A DNA stretch of 64,000 nt, from contig JAVSML010024600.1 of the NCBI GenBank assembly GCA_038503035.1, positions 195,240 through 259,239 of the forward strand, written 5' to 3'. This document shows, one piece after another, positions 36,215-47,167 of the stretch (position 1 is the stretch's first letter; the number at the start of each line of letters is the position of its first letter). The position numbers and the translations under genes are program-made. Source of the DNA: Crocodylus rhombifer (Eukaryota; Chordata; Crocodylia; Crocodylidae). The notes below the pieces were generated by a model. It was not told the origin of the DNA and searched no databases. It saw nothing but the letters and a program-made list of their open reading frames with translations.

Positions 36215-36290
36215 GAGGGATTTCTGACTCCATTGAAATCAGTGGGAATTTTACTATTGAGCTCAATGGAGCTAGGATTTCACCCATGAT
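36215..36290. repeat. old palindromic repeat
   Basis: GACTCCATTGAAATCAGTGG and the later GAGCTCAATGGAGCTAGG are near complements, flanked by GGGATTTC and GGATTTCACC. Similar palindromes lie at about 11968 and 52925. It looks like an old dispersed repeat able to form a hairpin. Confidence 0.45.
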
Positions 36291-38284
36291 CAACTTTAAG
36301 TCAAATCTTCAACAGCCATAAAAGTAGCATAGCCCTGTATATTAATTACCATAAGCTGAAGATCTATCCCATTTGGTGCTTTGAATAGTTTAATCAGCTC
36401 TGGTATAAGTTGTTTAGCCCATGTGGAAATAAGGGCCACCTATGTAGTATGTCTTTTACTGGATCTATATCATTCAGATTAATCAGCATACAAAGACACC
36501 TTTCATAATTCACAGCCTACACAGAGTACCATATGTAACACAAAATAAATACTATTGCATATACAATGCATATAGACAAATTCATACTTTTGCAAGTGTT
36601 AGGGCTTTAAACATACAGCACACTTTCTTTGTTACTCTTCAATATTTTAAAAGCTTTTGAAAAATAAATGCACATACATACAATCAGCACCAGCTGTAGC
36701 CCAATTAAACTGCAGTTGCAAGATTTTCACATGGAGACAGCTTACTAAATAGGCTTGAATGGTCAGTCTACATAATACAATTTCTTTTAATGTAATTGTC
36801 TCAGTAAGAAGTCCTTCCTCTGTAGGAAGACAAAGGCCATGATACAGCTCACCCCAACAAAAGGTCCTCTTCATTTCTTTACATTTGACCATTGCAATAT
36901 TATTTCCTTAATGACAGAATCTAGAGAACAGTTCTAATAATTCCTGGAAGATAGGAGATCTCTATTTTCAAATTAGGTTCCTAACATTTGTTATATAGAT
37001 TGATATATCTTCCCTTAAATTAAGATATTAAAATCGTCTGAACTGCTGAACCTTAATTCCATAAGTAATCCCCTAAATTTCCTCACCTTACCTCTAATTT
37101 AAGGCACCATAACTGTAGTTCATCAGATAGCTTTTCTGTAGGCAACAAGGGCCAGGTCCAAAGGAGGACATAGAACTTTTATGCTTGATTCTAAAACTGA
37201 AATGAAAAGAGCGAAACAGAGTGTGAAGCACTCAGAAGCTATTTAAATCTGTATCTAAACCTTTGTGGAAATGAGATTTCTCCCTTTGGGAAGAAGTTCT
37301 CCAGATGCCTGCAATTTTCCTTCTGTGCATATGCAAAACTGCCTGAGCCTGAGCAGTGAGGTACCGATCCCCCGCTGTAAGTGCTCTTAAGATCCAGGAA
37401 CTACACAGAGCTGTACCTCAGCTGTCTGAGAGACCCCATCTAGAAGGAAGAGGGGGCCCCTGATAAAATGGAAGTGCAGCTGCTTCATTTTTAAAATATA
37501 GCCACGGGCCTTTCTGCCTTTTATAATGTAGCCTGCTGATTAGTGCAGCTGCCCATGAAATGAGAGAACTTTTCATCCTTCCTTTTGAAGGGAAGGAGAG
37601 GGGAAAAAGAAAGTGAGTCTTACGGTTTCTGGAAGAAGGAAGTCCTTGGCTCCAGTCCCTGCTATCATCACTGTTTAGCCACTTTTTCTATTATATAGCA
37701 ATTGGATTCAAAACACAAATAGTCCTGAGAGTACAAACCAGATCTCAAGAGCTTGCTTTTCTTCCCTGTCAGGTGTCCTAACCACTAGGCTACACAGACC
37801 CACTGCCACTTAAGCACTCTTTTCTTGGCCTCATGTATCTTGCATTTCTTTTGACACAGCAGCCCCAAGTTGAACAGAAAGGTGAGATCACCCACTCTCT
37901 CTCTCTAGCCTGAAAATTAGGACACTCTCATCAGAGATGAAAGATGTGGGTGCAAATCTTTTCAGGCTGAAGGCAACCAAAACCCCAGATCTTCCACTTC
38001 CTGGCCATCATTCTAGTATTTCAGCTATTCTTTAAAAGTATCAGCACCATCTCTTTTTCCAGCCTGATTTTAAAGTGATCCTTGTTCAGTTTTCTGTAGG
38101 AACAGTGGAAGGCACATAATCCTAAGAAAGGACTCCAGCCTTTTGATCCCAAAGAGGAGAAGGTGTCTCCCCACAACAAATATCTAAGCCCCATAAAAGC
38201 ATGGAAATTCAGACACAAACTGTGATTAGTGTTTCCTACTGGCTCACTCATAGCAGTTCCTCCTTTATACAACATAACTTAAGG
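36291..38284. other. non-coding DNA with a SINE-like edge
   Basis: AT-rich, no gene recognised. At 37768-37790 TGTCCTAACCACTAGGCTAC matches the right edge of the tRNA-like palindromic SINE, so a decayed fourth copy probably spans about 37640-37790. Confidence 0.45.
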
Positions 38285-38560
38285 GGAAAGGTGGAAAGAA
38301 CTAGGATTATTTAGTCTGGAGAAGAGAAACCAGGGCACTTGATAACATTCCTCAAATACTGAAATAAAAAGGAATGAGATAGACTTTTCTTTGTGTCTGT
38401 AAGGAACAGAACTAGAAGCATTGGCCTCAAACTACAGCAGAGGAAATTTAGGCTGAAGATGAGGAAGAACTTTCTGACTATGACAGCCCCTTCTACAGGT
38501 TACAGGTATCATACAATTGACTGGGTAATTGTGCAATTGCCTGGAGACCAGCTACATATG
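38285..38560 (+). mobile_element. ancient CR1-type LINE, RT C-terminal fragment
   Basis: Translation with stops follows the conserved end of CR1 ORF2: a block matching LFSLEKRRLRGDL (reading DYLVWRRET here), then a block corresponding to KLQQRKFRLKMRKNFL at about 38430-38480. It resumes at about 39535 after later insertions. Highly diverged. Confidence 0.5.
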
Positions 38561-38639
38561 CAAAGTAAGTAACATGCCATAAAAAGCTCCAGCCAGATAT
38601 AAAGCTAGACCATGAAATGTGTACTAACTTTAATAGATG

Positions 38640-39060
38640 GTTGCTACTGAGCTTTAATTTGATTGTGTAGGAGGGTCTCCCCTGTCAGCTGATGTGCCCT
38701 GTGGCTCACCAGGGCTGTGAGTGCCACAGCTGAAGGGACTCTCATCTCCATCAGCTGCTGACTCTGGGTCCCAGCAGCACGGGCCCAGAGTCAAACAGCT
38801 GTGAGCACTAGGTGCTGGGGCAGCAGAGGTGGGGGTGGGGAGGTGAAACCCCTGGGGCTGGCGGATCGTAGCAGCCATGATCTCCTAGGCTTGTGGGGTG
38901 CATGAAATCATGGCAGCTGTGATTCCCTCCACCCGTGGGGCTGCATAGGGTGCCCCCACAGCTGGGAGGCCCCCCAGCTAAGGTGCCTCCCAGCCACAGG
39001 AGTTTGCTTCTTACCAGTGCAAGGGAAAGCCAGGATCAGGCTTCCCCTGTACCAGCATTA
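38640..39060. other. GC-rich unclassified insertion
   Basis: A GC-rich block (with CAGCAGCACGGGCCC, CTGGGAGGCCCCCCAG hairpin-like stretches) between two parts of an old LINE. The AACTTTAATAGATGG and GGATCTACTGCATG edges are not clear inverted partners. Probably a non-autonomous element of unknown class. Confidence 0.3.
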
Positions 39061-39111
39061 AGGTGTAAAGGATCTACTGCATGATCTTATAATCATACCT
39101 CCTAACTGTTA

Positions 39112-39421
39112 GGGGTTCTTAACCTTTTTTGTGCCATGGACCCCTTTGGCAGTCTGGTGAAGCCTGTGGACCCCTTCTCAGAATAATGTTTTTAAATGCA
39201 TAAAATAAAATACATAGGATTACAAAGGAAACCAATTATATTGAAATACAGTTATCAGAATACATTCATTTTGCCTACATTCAAAATTGAAGGAAATGCT
39301 AAATTTCAGTTAGAGGTTAATGAAAATAAAGACGTAATTTCTTTCCCATCCAAGTCCACAGACCCCCTGAAATCTATCCACAGACCCCTTAGGGGTCTGT
39401 GGACCCCAGGTTAAGAACCCC
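39112..39421. mobile_element. hAT-like MITE with perfect 13-bp inverted ends
   Basis: Begins GGGGTTCTTAACC and ends GGTTAAGAACCCC, exact reverse complements. TGTTA flanks both sides (39107-39111, 39422-39426). A perfect hairpin CACAGACCCCT-T-AGGGGTCTGTG lies at 39379-39401. GGACCCC words repeat near both ends. The pattern CAGGGGTTCTTAACC with GACCCC blocks is known to me from old hAT-type MITEs in amniotes; a 5-bp duplication would not be hAT-like, so the class is unsure. Confidence 0.6.
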
Positions 39422-39534
39422 TGTTAGGACCTAACATGTATGTGTGGTATGGCAGGAGGTACGATTGTGTGGATTGTGCATCAGATCCCATCCCATCCCA
39501 TCATGCCTTTATCTGCAAGTGTAGAGGGACCTGA

Positions 39535-39640
39535 GGCTCATCAAGCATTGGAACAGGCTACCTCGATAAGCTGGCAAATTTCCATCCCTGGAAATTTTCA
39601 AGAGCTTGACTGGGTTGGTTTATGCAGGTTGGGAAAACAA
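39535..39640 (+). mobile_element. ancient CR1-type LINE, continuation
   Basis: Around 39548-39620 the sequence translates to WNRLPR then AGKFPSLEIFKS, the terminal ORF2 motif of CR1-type LINEs (WN.LP..V...PSLE.FK). It continues the fragment at 38285-38560, separated by a GC-rich block and the MITE at 39112. Confidence 0.55.
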
Positions 39641-41773
39641 TGCTCCTCCCAAAGAACAGTACCTAATAGTTAAGGTGGCTGATCAGAAACCAGACTGGGG
39701 GAATATTTGCCATTATTGTGAGCTCATTTCCTTCTGCAGATATGGGATTTTATTCCAAGCTACATTTCTGTGCTTGCTGAGGGGGAAAATATTGGTTCCT
39801 AATTAACACTGTGGTTAAATACAGTAATTTTAAGTTTTTGATGAATAAAGCATTGAGTCAAAAAATCTAACTGCATTAATTATACCGTGTCAAAATTTAT
39901 GAAGTAATTTCCAAAAACTTTCACTGAAGCCTTACACACTTTAAAATATTTTGACATTTGGATAATGTAGAACATATTTTGATGCCATTTGTACCCATTT
40001 GCAAGGCACTGGCTTTATATAACTAGCTGGAAATTTGTGCAAATCGAAGAAAAAAGGACCATATATTTTTCTACCTAAATACTGACTGAAAGCAAAAGCT
40101 GCACAGCACTAATGCCACTAGTATATCCCATAATTCTGGATACAGAAGAGAGATTTCCCATCCAGAAAGACTAAGGATTTGCTAGGTATAGCAGTATTTT
40201 GCTAGCTACTTGATTCACAGCAAGACAGAAGAAAAGGCTGTTCTCACCCTTATGCAGTTCTTGGCCACAGTCTAGTCCAAGGGGTTTGCTCTGTAGCTGA
40301 GTAGAATTGATCAACATTTTTCAATTGGAAAAAAAACGTTGTTTCTCCAATTTTAAGTAAAAATTTCACCCAAAATTCTTCTAAGTTGTCTCTTTCACAA
40401 AATAGTTTTTGACTAGTGGTTAATTACTTTCCCAACAAACAAAAGATATGTGAAACTTAGATAAATAAAATCCCTTTTAAAGGGTACAGTATCTTCAAGG
40501 TAGAAGCTTTCAGGATAAGAAGATAGGAACCTGTAACAGGAAGGATTTTTCCTGCCATCAAATTCAGACCCCTTCAACTGCAGACAACCATTTAATTAAC
40601 ATTTGTCCAAAATTGTTCTTAGGATTCTTGCCTCTTTGCAACCACACAGCCACAAAGCATGCAAAGTATGTGTGCCTAATTTGCACATGTAGACACTCAT
40701 TTGATTAACTTCATGCATAACTGCCTTGTACAATCATATGAATTACACAGACAAATAAGGACAAACAATAGGCTTATCTGAAAATAGGTCTTTAAAATTC
40801 TGTGGCACTTTTCACAGGAGTAGGATTGCACTCACGGTCTTGTCCAAAAGTTTGTTTTTCTTTCTTCAGTTATTTTCAGTGAACTGCAGTTCTCTGCCAG
40901 AAAATATTATCTGAGGAAAATATTCATTGAATAAACCATCTGCTATTTAGTTTCTCCTGCTGGCACTGCTGACATAGCCGGTGGTGTCAGGAGCATGTAC
41001 CTCCAATGACAGCACTGATGCCTGTACCCCTTACTCAGGCTTTGGGAGATGATGATATTTCTAAGAGAAAGAAGTTGATTTAGGCGTTTTGGCTGCTAGT
41101 GGCAGGGAGGCAAGATGCAGGGCAAGACTACAGCTGTTGAAGATGGCAGGTCGGTGGTGAAAGGAAAGGGCGTGATTGCTCTCTATTTTTCTCCTTTTCT
41201 TTCTTTCAAAAATCTCCTGGCAAATCTTACTGGAACTTACTTTACATTTTGATAGCTATCTCTGTAAGGAAAACATCTGAAAGAACTGTGAACTCTTGGT
41301 CTCACTGACCAAGTAGTAATAATGGTAAATGTCCAAAAATGAGTTCAGTAGAGACTTACACTTAAAACACAGACACACAAATAAAACCTTAGATCTGCTT
41401 CAGAAATGTGTTACCCTTAGACCACTGAAGTCAAAGGAGCCACTCTTATGTTCACTTTCCTTCTATGCACTGCGTACTTTTCCAAATATGCTCTTCCCTG
41501 CCTCAGAGTTGATCCTGTGCCCTAAAATCTCAGAGTATTTCAAACTTAATTTTTAAGTTCTAAAATGACCTGTTTTCATACCAATTGTAAGGAAAATATT
41601 TAAGAATTTTGCAATGTGATTAACACCTATTTCACAAAGTTTGCAGATACTTTGTCCAAATCACCCCTGATTTGGCAAAAATTATGCTCCTGCCTCAGAG
41701 CAGATTTTAGAAACCTCCCAGTGGAAACTATCTGTTTCGAAGATTTTAGAGAAGACGCAGAATAGAATAGAAA
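39641..41773. other. AT-rich non-coding DNA
   Basis: No gene, transposon or long repeat recognised. The frame at 41329-41556 is unlike any known family. Confidence 0.5.
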
Positions 41774-41818
41774 GGAGGTATGTAGTGCTCAAAAGACCAA
41801 GGAGTTAAGCTTATAGAA

Positions 41819-42380
41819 CACGGGTGGGCAATTATTTCAGGCAAAGGGCCACTTACTGAGTTTTGGCAAGCTGTCAAGGACTGCATGCGTAGCCTCACCC
41901 CCTTGACAGGTGTCCTGCCCTCTGGTCACCACGTTAGGACCAGAATTCCCACCCCCTCTCCCCTGACCTTTGCCACTAGAAGTCCCTCCCCTTGCCTCCA
42001 GAAATACTCCCTTCAGCAAGGTGTTTTCCCATCTCAGAACCAGAAAAATAGCAAATTACATTCTAAAAATCAAACGTCTACAACGTTCATTAAATTAGTT
42101 TTAAAAATTATTGTTGTCCTTATTTACATGTGTAGTGTACACAGAGGTGATCACACAATACTTTAAAATGAAGTCTTACTCTTGTATATTGTGGAGGGGT
42201 GTGAGGCATGGGGGGATGGGTATGTGGAGTGTGGGGAGGATGTGGGTGTTGTTGGGTGAGGGAGCACATGGGGGGGTGTGTGGTTACATGGGGTATGGAT
42301 GGGTGGTTGGGGTGTGTGAGGGAGCATGGGGATGGGGGTCTGCATGTAAGCCAAGGTGTGCTTGTGGGACTCACCCTATG

Positions 42381-42421
<41 letters not shown>

Positions 42422-42863
42422 TGCCTCCCTCATTACACACATACCACATCCCCCACCCCACAGTGCCTCCCTCACTACACACACACCACACACACACATG
42501 CCCCTCCCACTCCTGGCCCCGGGGTATCGGTGTGGCCCCATGCTCCCACAGTACAGCAATTCAGCTGGGGGCCACGTGGTGCTGGAGCAGTTGTTCAGGG
42601 AAGCAGTGAAACCTAAGGCAGGCAAAGGCTTGCGGTTGAGGGGGCAGAGGTGACAGGGGTCTGAGGGAGTAGGACTAGGCTGGCCTTGCTCCTGAATCCT
42701 GCTGGGTTCCCCTGGATCCTATTGCCCCTAGGTCCTGACATTTTTGCCAGGCAACCAGGAGAAGATAACAATTAATTTTCTAAACTGTTTAGGTGCCCGG
42801 CAGGCTGGATAGAATGGCTTGGTGGGCCAGATCTGGTCGCAGGCTGTATTCTGCCCGCCCCTG
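41819..42863. mobile_element. non-autonomous hAT inside a Gypsy LTR
   Basis: Ends CACGGGTGGGCA and TGCCCGCCCCTG are inverted partners. A perfect 8-bp duplication, TTATAGAA, flanks it at 41811-41818 and 42864-42871, typical of hAT. Total length 1045 bp, with GTGGGG-rich sequence at 42195-42330 and a CA microsatellite inside. No transposase coding is visible. The long low-complexity frames here come from the repeats. Confidence 0.85.
42382..42419 (+). repeat. (AC)19 microsatellite
   Basis: About 19 uninterrupted AC units inside the hAT. Such length without interruption suggests recent slippage. Confidence 0.95.
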
Positions 42864-42941
42864 TTATAGAATGATAACACTTCTGCAATCCCCTGGGCAA
42901 TATAACAACTTATATTTAACACTCTTAAAGGTATCCACACA

Positions 42942-42955
42942 TCTTCCCCCTTTAC
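42942..42955 (-). other. Gypsy polypurine tract
   Basis: On the minus strand GTAAAGGGGGAAGA directly abuts the start of the 3' LTR (TGTGTGGATACC). This is where plus-strand DNA synthesis is primed in LTR retroelements. Confidence 0.65.
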
Positions 42956-43249
42956 ATGTAACATATCCCCATGCAATACTAACATTGGAAGTTTAGTTAA
43001 GCTCATAGTTAAAGCACATTTTAACAGGTCTCTATTAGACTTTGTGTTGTTTTTCTAGCTCTAAGTGATCTTCTCAGTTTCTCTGCCTCTCAAACCTTAT
43101 TGGTTCAGTTCTTGTTTGATTTCCTTGTTCAGATGTCTCTACTTCTGTGTCATTTTCAATCTCCTCTATCATTTCTAGTTGCTTTCATATTAGCCCTCTT
43201 TCCTTTGGTAAATCTTGTGATGCTGCTTCTTTTCTCCCCTTTATGAGCT

Positions 43250-43741
43250 ACAAGTGTCACCTGTTCCTTCTTAACACCTGTCCTTCTGATGTGACTACTT
43301 CATAAGATCTAGGAGCTACCTGATGGAAATCTAGTGCTTTTTGTTTTCACGTTCATCCATCTGAAATAAGCACCATATCTTTGTTGTGCAGTTGTGGTAA
43401 CTCCCTGGAACTCCTGTCATAGTACCATTTTTGTTTGTGTTCGTCAATTTTTTTTAATGTTTTCATGTCTTGCATTTCATTCTGATGAGCATCCTCCACA
43501 AGATTTGGCAGGCCTGGTTTTGAGTTTTGTGTTAAACAGCATTTCTGCTGGGGACAATCCATGTTTCATGGGCATTGCCTTGTAATTTAAGAGTGACAGG
43601 TAAACATCAGCATGTGAATCTGTAGCTTTCTTGAACAATGTCTTCACTACTTGTACTCCATTTCCCACCAGAGCATTAAATTATGGCTTGAAATATTGTG
43701 ATGGAATCCATATCTATTTGCAAACTCCTTCAACTCAAGAC
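43250..43741 (-). pseudogene. Gypsy integrase, C-terminal part
   Basis: In minus-strand order: a segment starting with LKEFANRYGF, then VKTLFKKATDSHADVYLSLL and HGLSPAEMLFNTKLKTR (43668-43477), then WYYDRSSRELPQL (in another frame) and VVTSEGQVLRRNR near the end at about 43255. These match the integrase core end and the basic C-terminal region of Ty3/Gypsy elements. At least one frameshift and an in-frame stop are present. It is cut from the rest of integrase by a CR1. Confidence 0.75.
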
Positions 43742-46025
43742 TTTCATAGATTTCATAGATTTCATAGACATTAGGGCTGGAAGGGACCTCGGGAGATCAT
43801 CGAGTCCAGCCCCCTGCCCAAAGGGCAGGAAGTCAGCTGGGGTCATAGGATCCCAGCAAGATAAGCATCCAATTTACTCTTGAAGGTGTTCAATGTAGGT
43901 GCTTGAACCACCTCCTCTGGCAGATTGTTCTAGACCTTGGGGGCTCGGACAGTAAAGAAATTCTTCCTTATGTCCAGCCTGAAACGGTCTTGCAGGAGTT
44001 TGTGACCGTTCGACCTTGTCATCCCTTGGGGCGCTCTGGTGAACAAACGTTCCCCCAGATCCTGGTGGTCACCCTTGATAAACTTATAGGTGGCCATCAG
44101 ATCACCCCTGAGCCTGCGCTTTTCCAGGCTAAAGAGTTGCATGTCTCTCAGCCTGTCATCGTAAGATCTGTTTTCCTGACCTCTGATCATGCGCGTGGCT
44201 CTCCTCTGGACTCTCTCAAGCTTCTCCACATCCTTTTTGAATTGTGGAGTCCAAAACTGGACGCAGTACTCCAGCTGCGGCCCCACCAAGGCCGAGTACA
44301 AGGGGAGAATGACGTCCCGGGATTTGCTTGAGAAGCATCTATGGATGCAAGCCAGCGTTTTGGTTGCTTTATTAACCGCAGCATCACATTGCAGGCTCAT
44401 GTTCATCTTGTGGTCAATGATGACCCCCAAGTCTCTTTCTTCTGTAGTGCTAACCAACGTAGCACTGCCGAGCCTATAAGCATGATGCAGGTTTTTCCTC
44501 CTGAGGTGGAGAACCTTGCATTTTTCGGTGTTAAACACCATGAGGTTCTCGTCTGCCCATTTGCTGAGCTTGTTTAGGTCAGCCTGGATCACCCGCCTAT
44601 CTTCTGGCATGGATGCTTTGCCCCAAAGTTTGGTGTCATCGGCGAACTTGGCCAGTCCACTCCTGACTCCAATGTCCACATCATTAATGAAGATGTTGAA
44701 CAGTATGGGTCCCAGGACAGAGCCTTGAGGGACCCCACTGGTCACAGGGCACCATGATGAGTGACTGCCATCAATCACAACCCTCTGGGTCCGACCACGG
44801 AGCCAATTTCCCAGCCAGTGGATCGTGGTGGAGCCAAGGCCACAACTGGGCAGTTTGGCCAAGAGGTGATCATGGGATACCAGATCAAAAGCTTTTTTGA
44901 AGTCAAGATATATGACATCAATCTCTTCTCCCTTGTCCAGGTGTTAGGTCACCTGGTCATAGAAGGAAATGAGATTGGTCAAACAAGACCTACCCGCAAC
45001 AAACCTGTGCTGGCTGTCCCTTAGAATGTTAGCCTGGGCCAGTCCCTCAAGGATGGCCTCCTTAATAAACTTTTCTAAGATCTTCCCCAGGATAGAAGTC
45101 AGGCTAATGGGCCTGTAGTTAGCCGGATCCACTCTCCTCCCTTTTTTGAAGATCGGCACCACATTGGCCTTCTTCCAGTCTTCGGGCACTACACCAGAGC
45201 GCCAGGAGTTTTGAAAGATCCGTGCCAGGGGCTGGGCTATGACGCTCGCCAGCTCCTTGAGTACCCTGGGGTGCAGATTGTCAGGGCCGGCTGACTTGAA
45301 GGTATCCAGCTTCTCAAGGGACTGATGAAAGACTGATGCAAAGTACCCATTTAATAGGTTGGCGTTTTCCAGTTGCCAGTTGCCCCATCTGGTTTAGCAG
45401 GGGTCTAACGTTGCCCTTGCTTTTCCTCCGGCTCCCCACATATCTGAAAAAGGACTTTTTGTTGTCCTTGATGCCTGAAGCTAGTTGGAGTTCAGTTGCA
45501 GCCTTGGCTTTCCTGGTTTGCTCCCTGCAGGACCGGACCAGTGTGGAGTAATCCTCCTTGGAGGTGAATCCCATCCTCCATCCTTTGTAGGCTTTCCTTT
45601 TAAGCCACAGGAGGTCCGCTAGGTCCCTGGAGAGCCAGGGGGGCTGCTGTGCCTTCTTGCTGCCTTTCCTCCGTGTTGGAATAGATTTAGCTTGTGCATT
45701 GAGGATCGCTTCCTTGAGGAGCAACCACTCTTCTTGAACTCCCATCTCCCTGGGGTCATGGTCCCTGAGGGCCTGACCAACTAGCCTCTTGAGCTTGTCA
45801 AAGTCGGCTTTTCTGAAGTCAAGGACTTCTGTGTTGCTGACTGACTTGCCAGCTTTACAGCGGATGGTGAAGGTGATCAGCTCGTGGTCGCTGTCACCCA
45901 GCTTCCCATCAATCACTAGGTCGCCGATTAGGTCGTCCCCCATAGCCAGTACCAGGTCGAGCAGCGCTTTGCCTCTCGTTGGCCCATAGACTTCTTGAGT
46001 CAGGTAGAGGTCATCTAGAGACAGT
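43742..46025 (-). mobile_element. CR1 LINE inserted in Gypsy integrase
   Basis: The 3' end is at the left with three TTTCATAGA repeats (43742-43768) and the GGGACCTCGGGAGATCATC block; the 5' end is truncated within the endonuclease at about 46025. I see no clear target duplication beyond short TTCAA/TTGAA similarity, common for CR1. Integrase sequence resumes on both sides, so this insertion is younger than the Gypsy. Confidence 0.85.
43930..46020 (-). pseudogene. CR1 ORF2, 5'-truncated, few lesions
   Basis: 45943-45314 codes the endonuclease C-terminus (KLGDSDHELITF) and the linker (ASGIKDNKKSFFRYVGS). A frameshift follows between about 45314 and 45190. From 45189 to 43930 one frame covers the RT: DWKKANVVPIFKKG, NYRPISLTS, FVAGRSCLTNL, then a single TAA at about 44944, then [16 protein letters not shown] and KFADDTKLWG with both catalytic Asp residues, and on to RVQRRATRMIRG and the C-terminus. 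So the RT has one stop and otherwise intact motifs. Confidence 0.82.
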
Positions 46026-46028
46026 TGA

Positions 46029-46140
46029 ATTGAGGTCTGTTGTCTGTTTTCACAAACTGTGGAACCCCATGTCTAGCATGTGCAGTACAGAAAATAATCA
46101 TGTTTGTATTATATGCTCTACATTTCACTTTATTATTCTC
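46029..46140 (-). pseudogene. Gypsy integrase core fragment
   Basis: An open minus-strand stretch contains ARHGVPQFVKTDNRPQF. In Ty3/Gypsy integrases this block holds the second Asp of the D,D-35-E triad (within SDNGPQF); here the Asp is kept and the usual Gly reads Arg. The CR1 follows immediately after this motif. Upstream the sequence runs straight into the protease end, showing the internal deletion. Confidence 0.75.
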
Positions 46141-46418
46141 AGAGTACACAGGTTTAGTTTTCGTTCTTTAACAATGCCTTCTGGTATTATATTGACCTGT
46201 GCCCCTGTATCTAATTTAAAAGTTAACATCATTCCATTGCTGTCCAGGGTGGTTGTCCAAACTTCAGAAGAACAAACTTCTTCTAGCATTGTGTCAATGA
46301 AGAATTCTTCTTTTTCCTCATTGCTAGAGCATGCACCTGCTGTTTCTTGTGTGGTGCATCCTGCTCCTTTCTGCAAACTCTTGCAAAGTGATTGAACCTT
46401 TTGCATTTGTTGCAGCAC
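46141..46418 (-). pseudogene. Gypsy aspartic protease fragment
   Basis: Contains MLTFKLDTGAQVNIIP, the active-site DTGA of retropepsins, at about 46203-46211, preceded by an acidic linker. The protease would cleave the Gag-Pol precursor. The second half, including the ILG motif and flap end, is lost at the deletion. It is in a different frame from the zinc knuckle upstream. Confidence 0.8.
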
Positions 46419-47149
46419 TTACCAAATGCAGGGCACGGCATGGGTTTGTGGTAACCCCCACAGCATCTGCAGTTGACTATTCTTTCTTCAAGCAATTCTC
46501 TTTGGTCTCCATTTGCCTGCTTCATAGTGAGGTCCTTCTTTCTATATTGTTTGTGTGTTGCCTTAGGTTTTTGAAGTCTTGTAGTCCTGTCTAGTTCAGG
46601 TTGTTTTGTTTTTTTCCTCTATTTTCTGAAGCCTGGCATTTGTTACCCTGACTGCTTGGCACATTCTAACTGTCTTTTCCAAATTAAGCTGATCCTGATC
46701 TTCTAGCAGTCTTTTCCTGAGGCTTGTATCCCTTATGCCCAATACTATTTGGTCTCTGATCATGGATTCTTTTAGGTATCCAAAGTTGCATGTCTGGCTC
46801 AGCAGTCTGAAGTCTTTGACAAATTCTTCTATTGTCTCACATTCTTTCTGCTGTCTCATGTGGAAATTATACTGTTCAAAGATTTCATTTTGTTTGGGTA
46901 TACTATATTCCTCAAACTTTTTTATTATTGTGCGATAGCTTTTCTGTTCCACTTCTGACAGTTGTAGGCTATTATAAAGAGACAGAGCTTTTGGGCCTGC
47001 TATTTTTTTTAAAGCTTCCGTGAATGAATCTTCCTTTGCTGTAGCTCCACTGCCATCATATATATGGTGAAGCTCTGCTTACATTTTTTCCAGTTTTCTG
47101 CTGCAATGCTGGACAGCTTTAACTCCTCTGGAATTGTGAGGTGCTCCAT
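46373..47149 (-). pseudogene. Gypsy gag, frameshifted
   Basis: A start codon at 47149-47147 follows the 5' LTR closely and gives MEHLTIPEELK then ENWKKCKQSF, typical of the Gag N-terminus in this group. After a frameshift near 47010 the capsid part continues (46952-46596: YRTIIKKFEEY, then IEEFVKDFRLLSQTCNF and LRKRLLEDQDQLNLEK). A further segment (46525-46373) carries a CCHC zinc knuckle CNKCKRFNHFARVC at about 46373-46414. Gag would package the element RNA. At least two frame breaks make it inactive. Confidence 0.82.
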
Positions 47150-47155
47150 TTTTTT

Positions 47156-47167
47156 GTCTTCAGACCA
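47156..47167 (-). other. Gypsy primer-binding-site position
   Basis: On the minus strand the 5' LTR ends ACTACACA and is followed at once by TGGTCTGAAGAC. A TGG start at this place is usual for a site pairing with a tRNA 3' end; which tRNA is not determined, and the site may be mutated. Confidence 0.45.

Larger units (their letters stand above)
41779..42941 (-). repeat. Gypsy 3' LTR, carrying a hAT
   Basis: On the plus strand it begins TATGTAGTGCTCAAAAGAC and ends TTAAAGGTATCCACACA, matching the other LTR. Removing the hAT and one copy of its duplication leaves about 110 bp; compared with the 150-bp partner about 40 bp is missing near the hAT site. The outer TG is mutated to TA. Confidence 0.8.

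Noticed and set aside
42111..42653. 180-codon open frame with His-Thr repeats, and its antisense partner
   Set aside because: It is the CA microsatellite and GTGGGG tract of a hAT read in frame; both strands are open and no domain is present.
43930..45943. Possible host or retroviral RT gene on the minus strand
   Set aside because: The endonuclease SDH block, FADD motif and TTTCATAGA 3' tail identify a CR1 LINE.
46373..47149. Possible endogenous retrovirus gag
   Set aside because: The 150-bp LTRs, 5-bp duplication and the protease/integrase type fit Ty3/Gypsy, and no envelope gene is seen.
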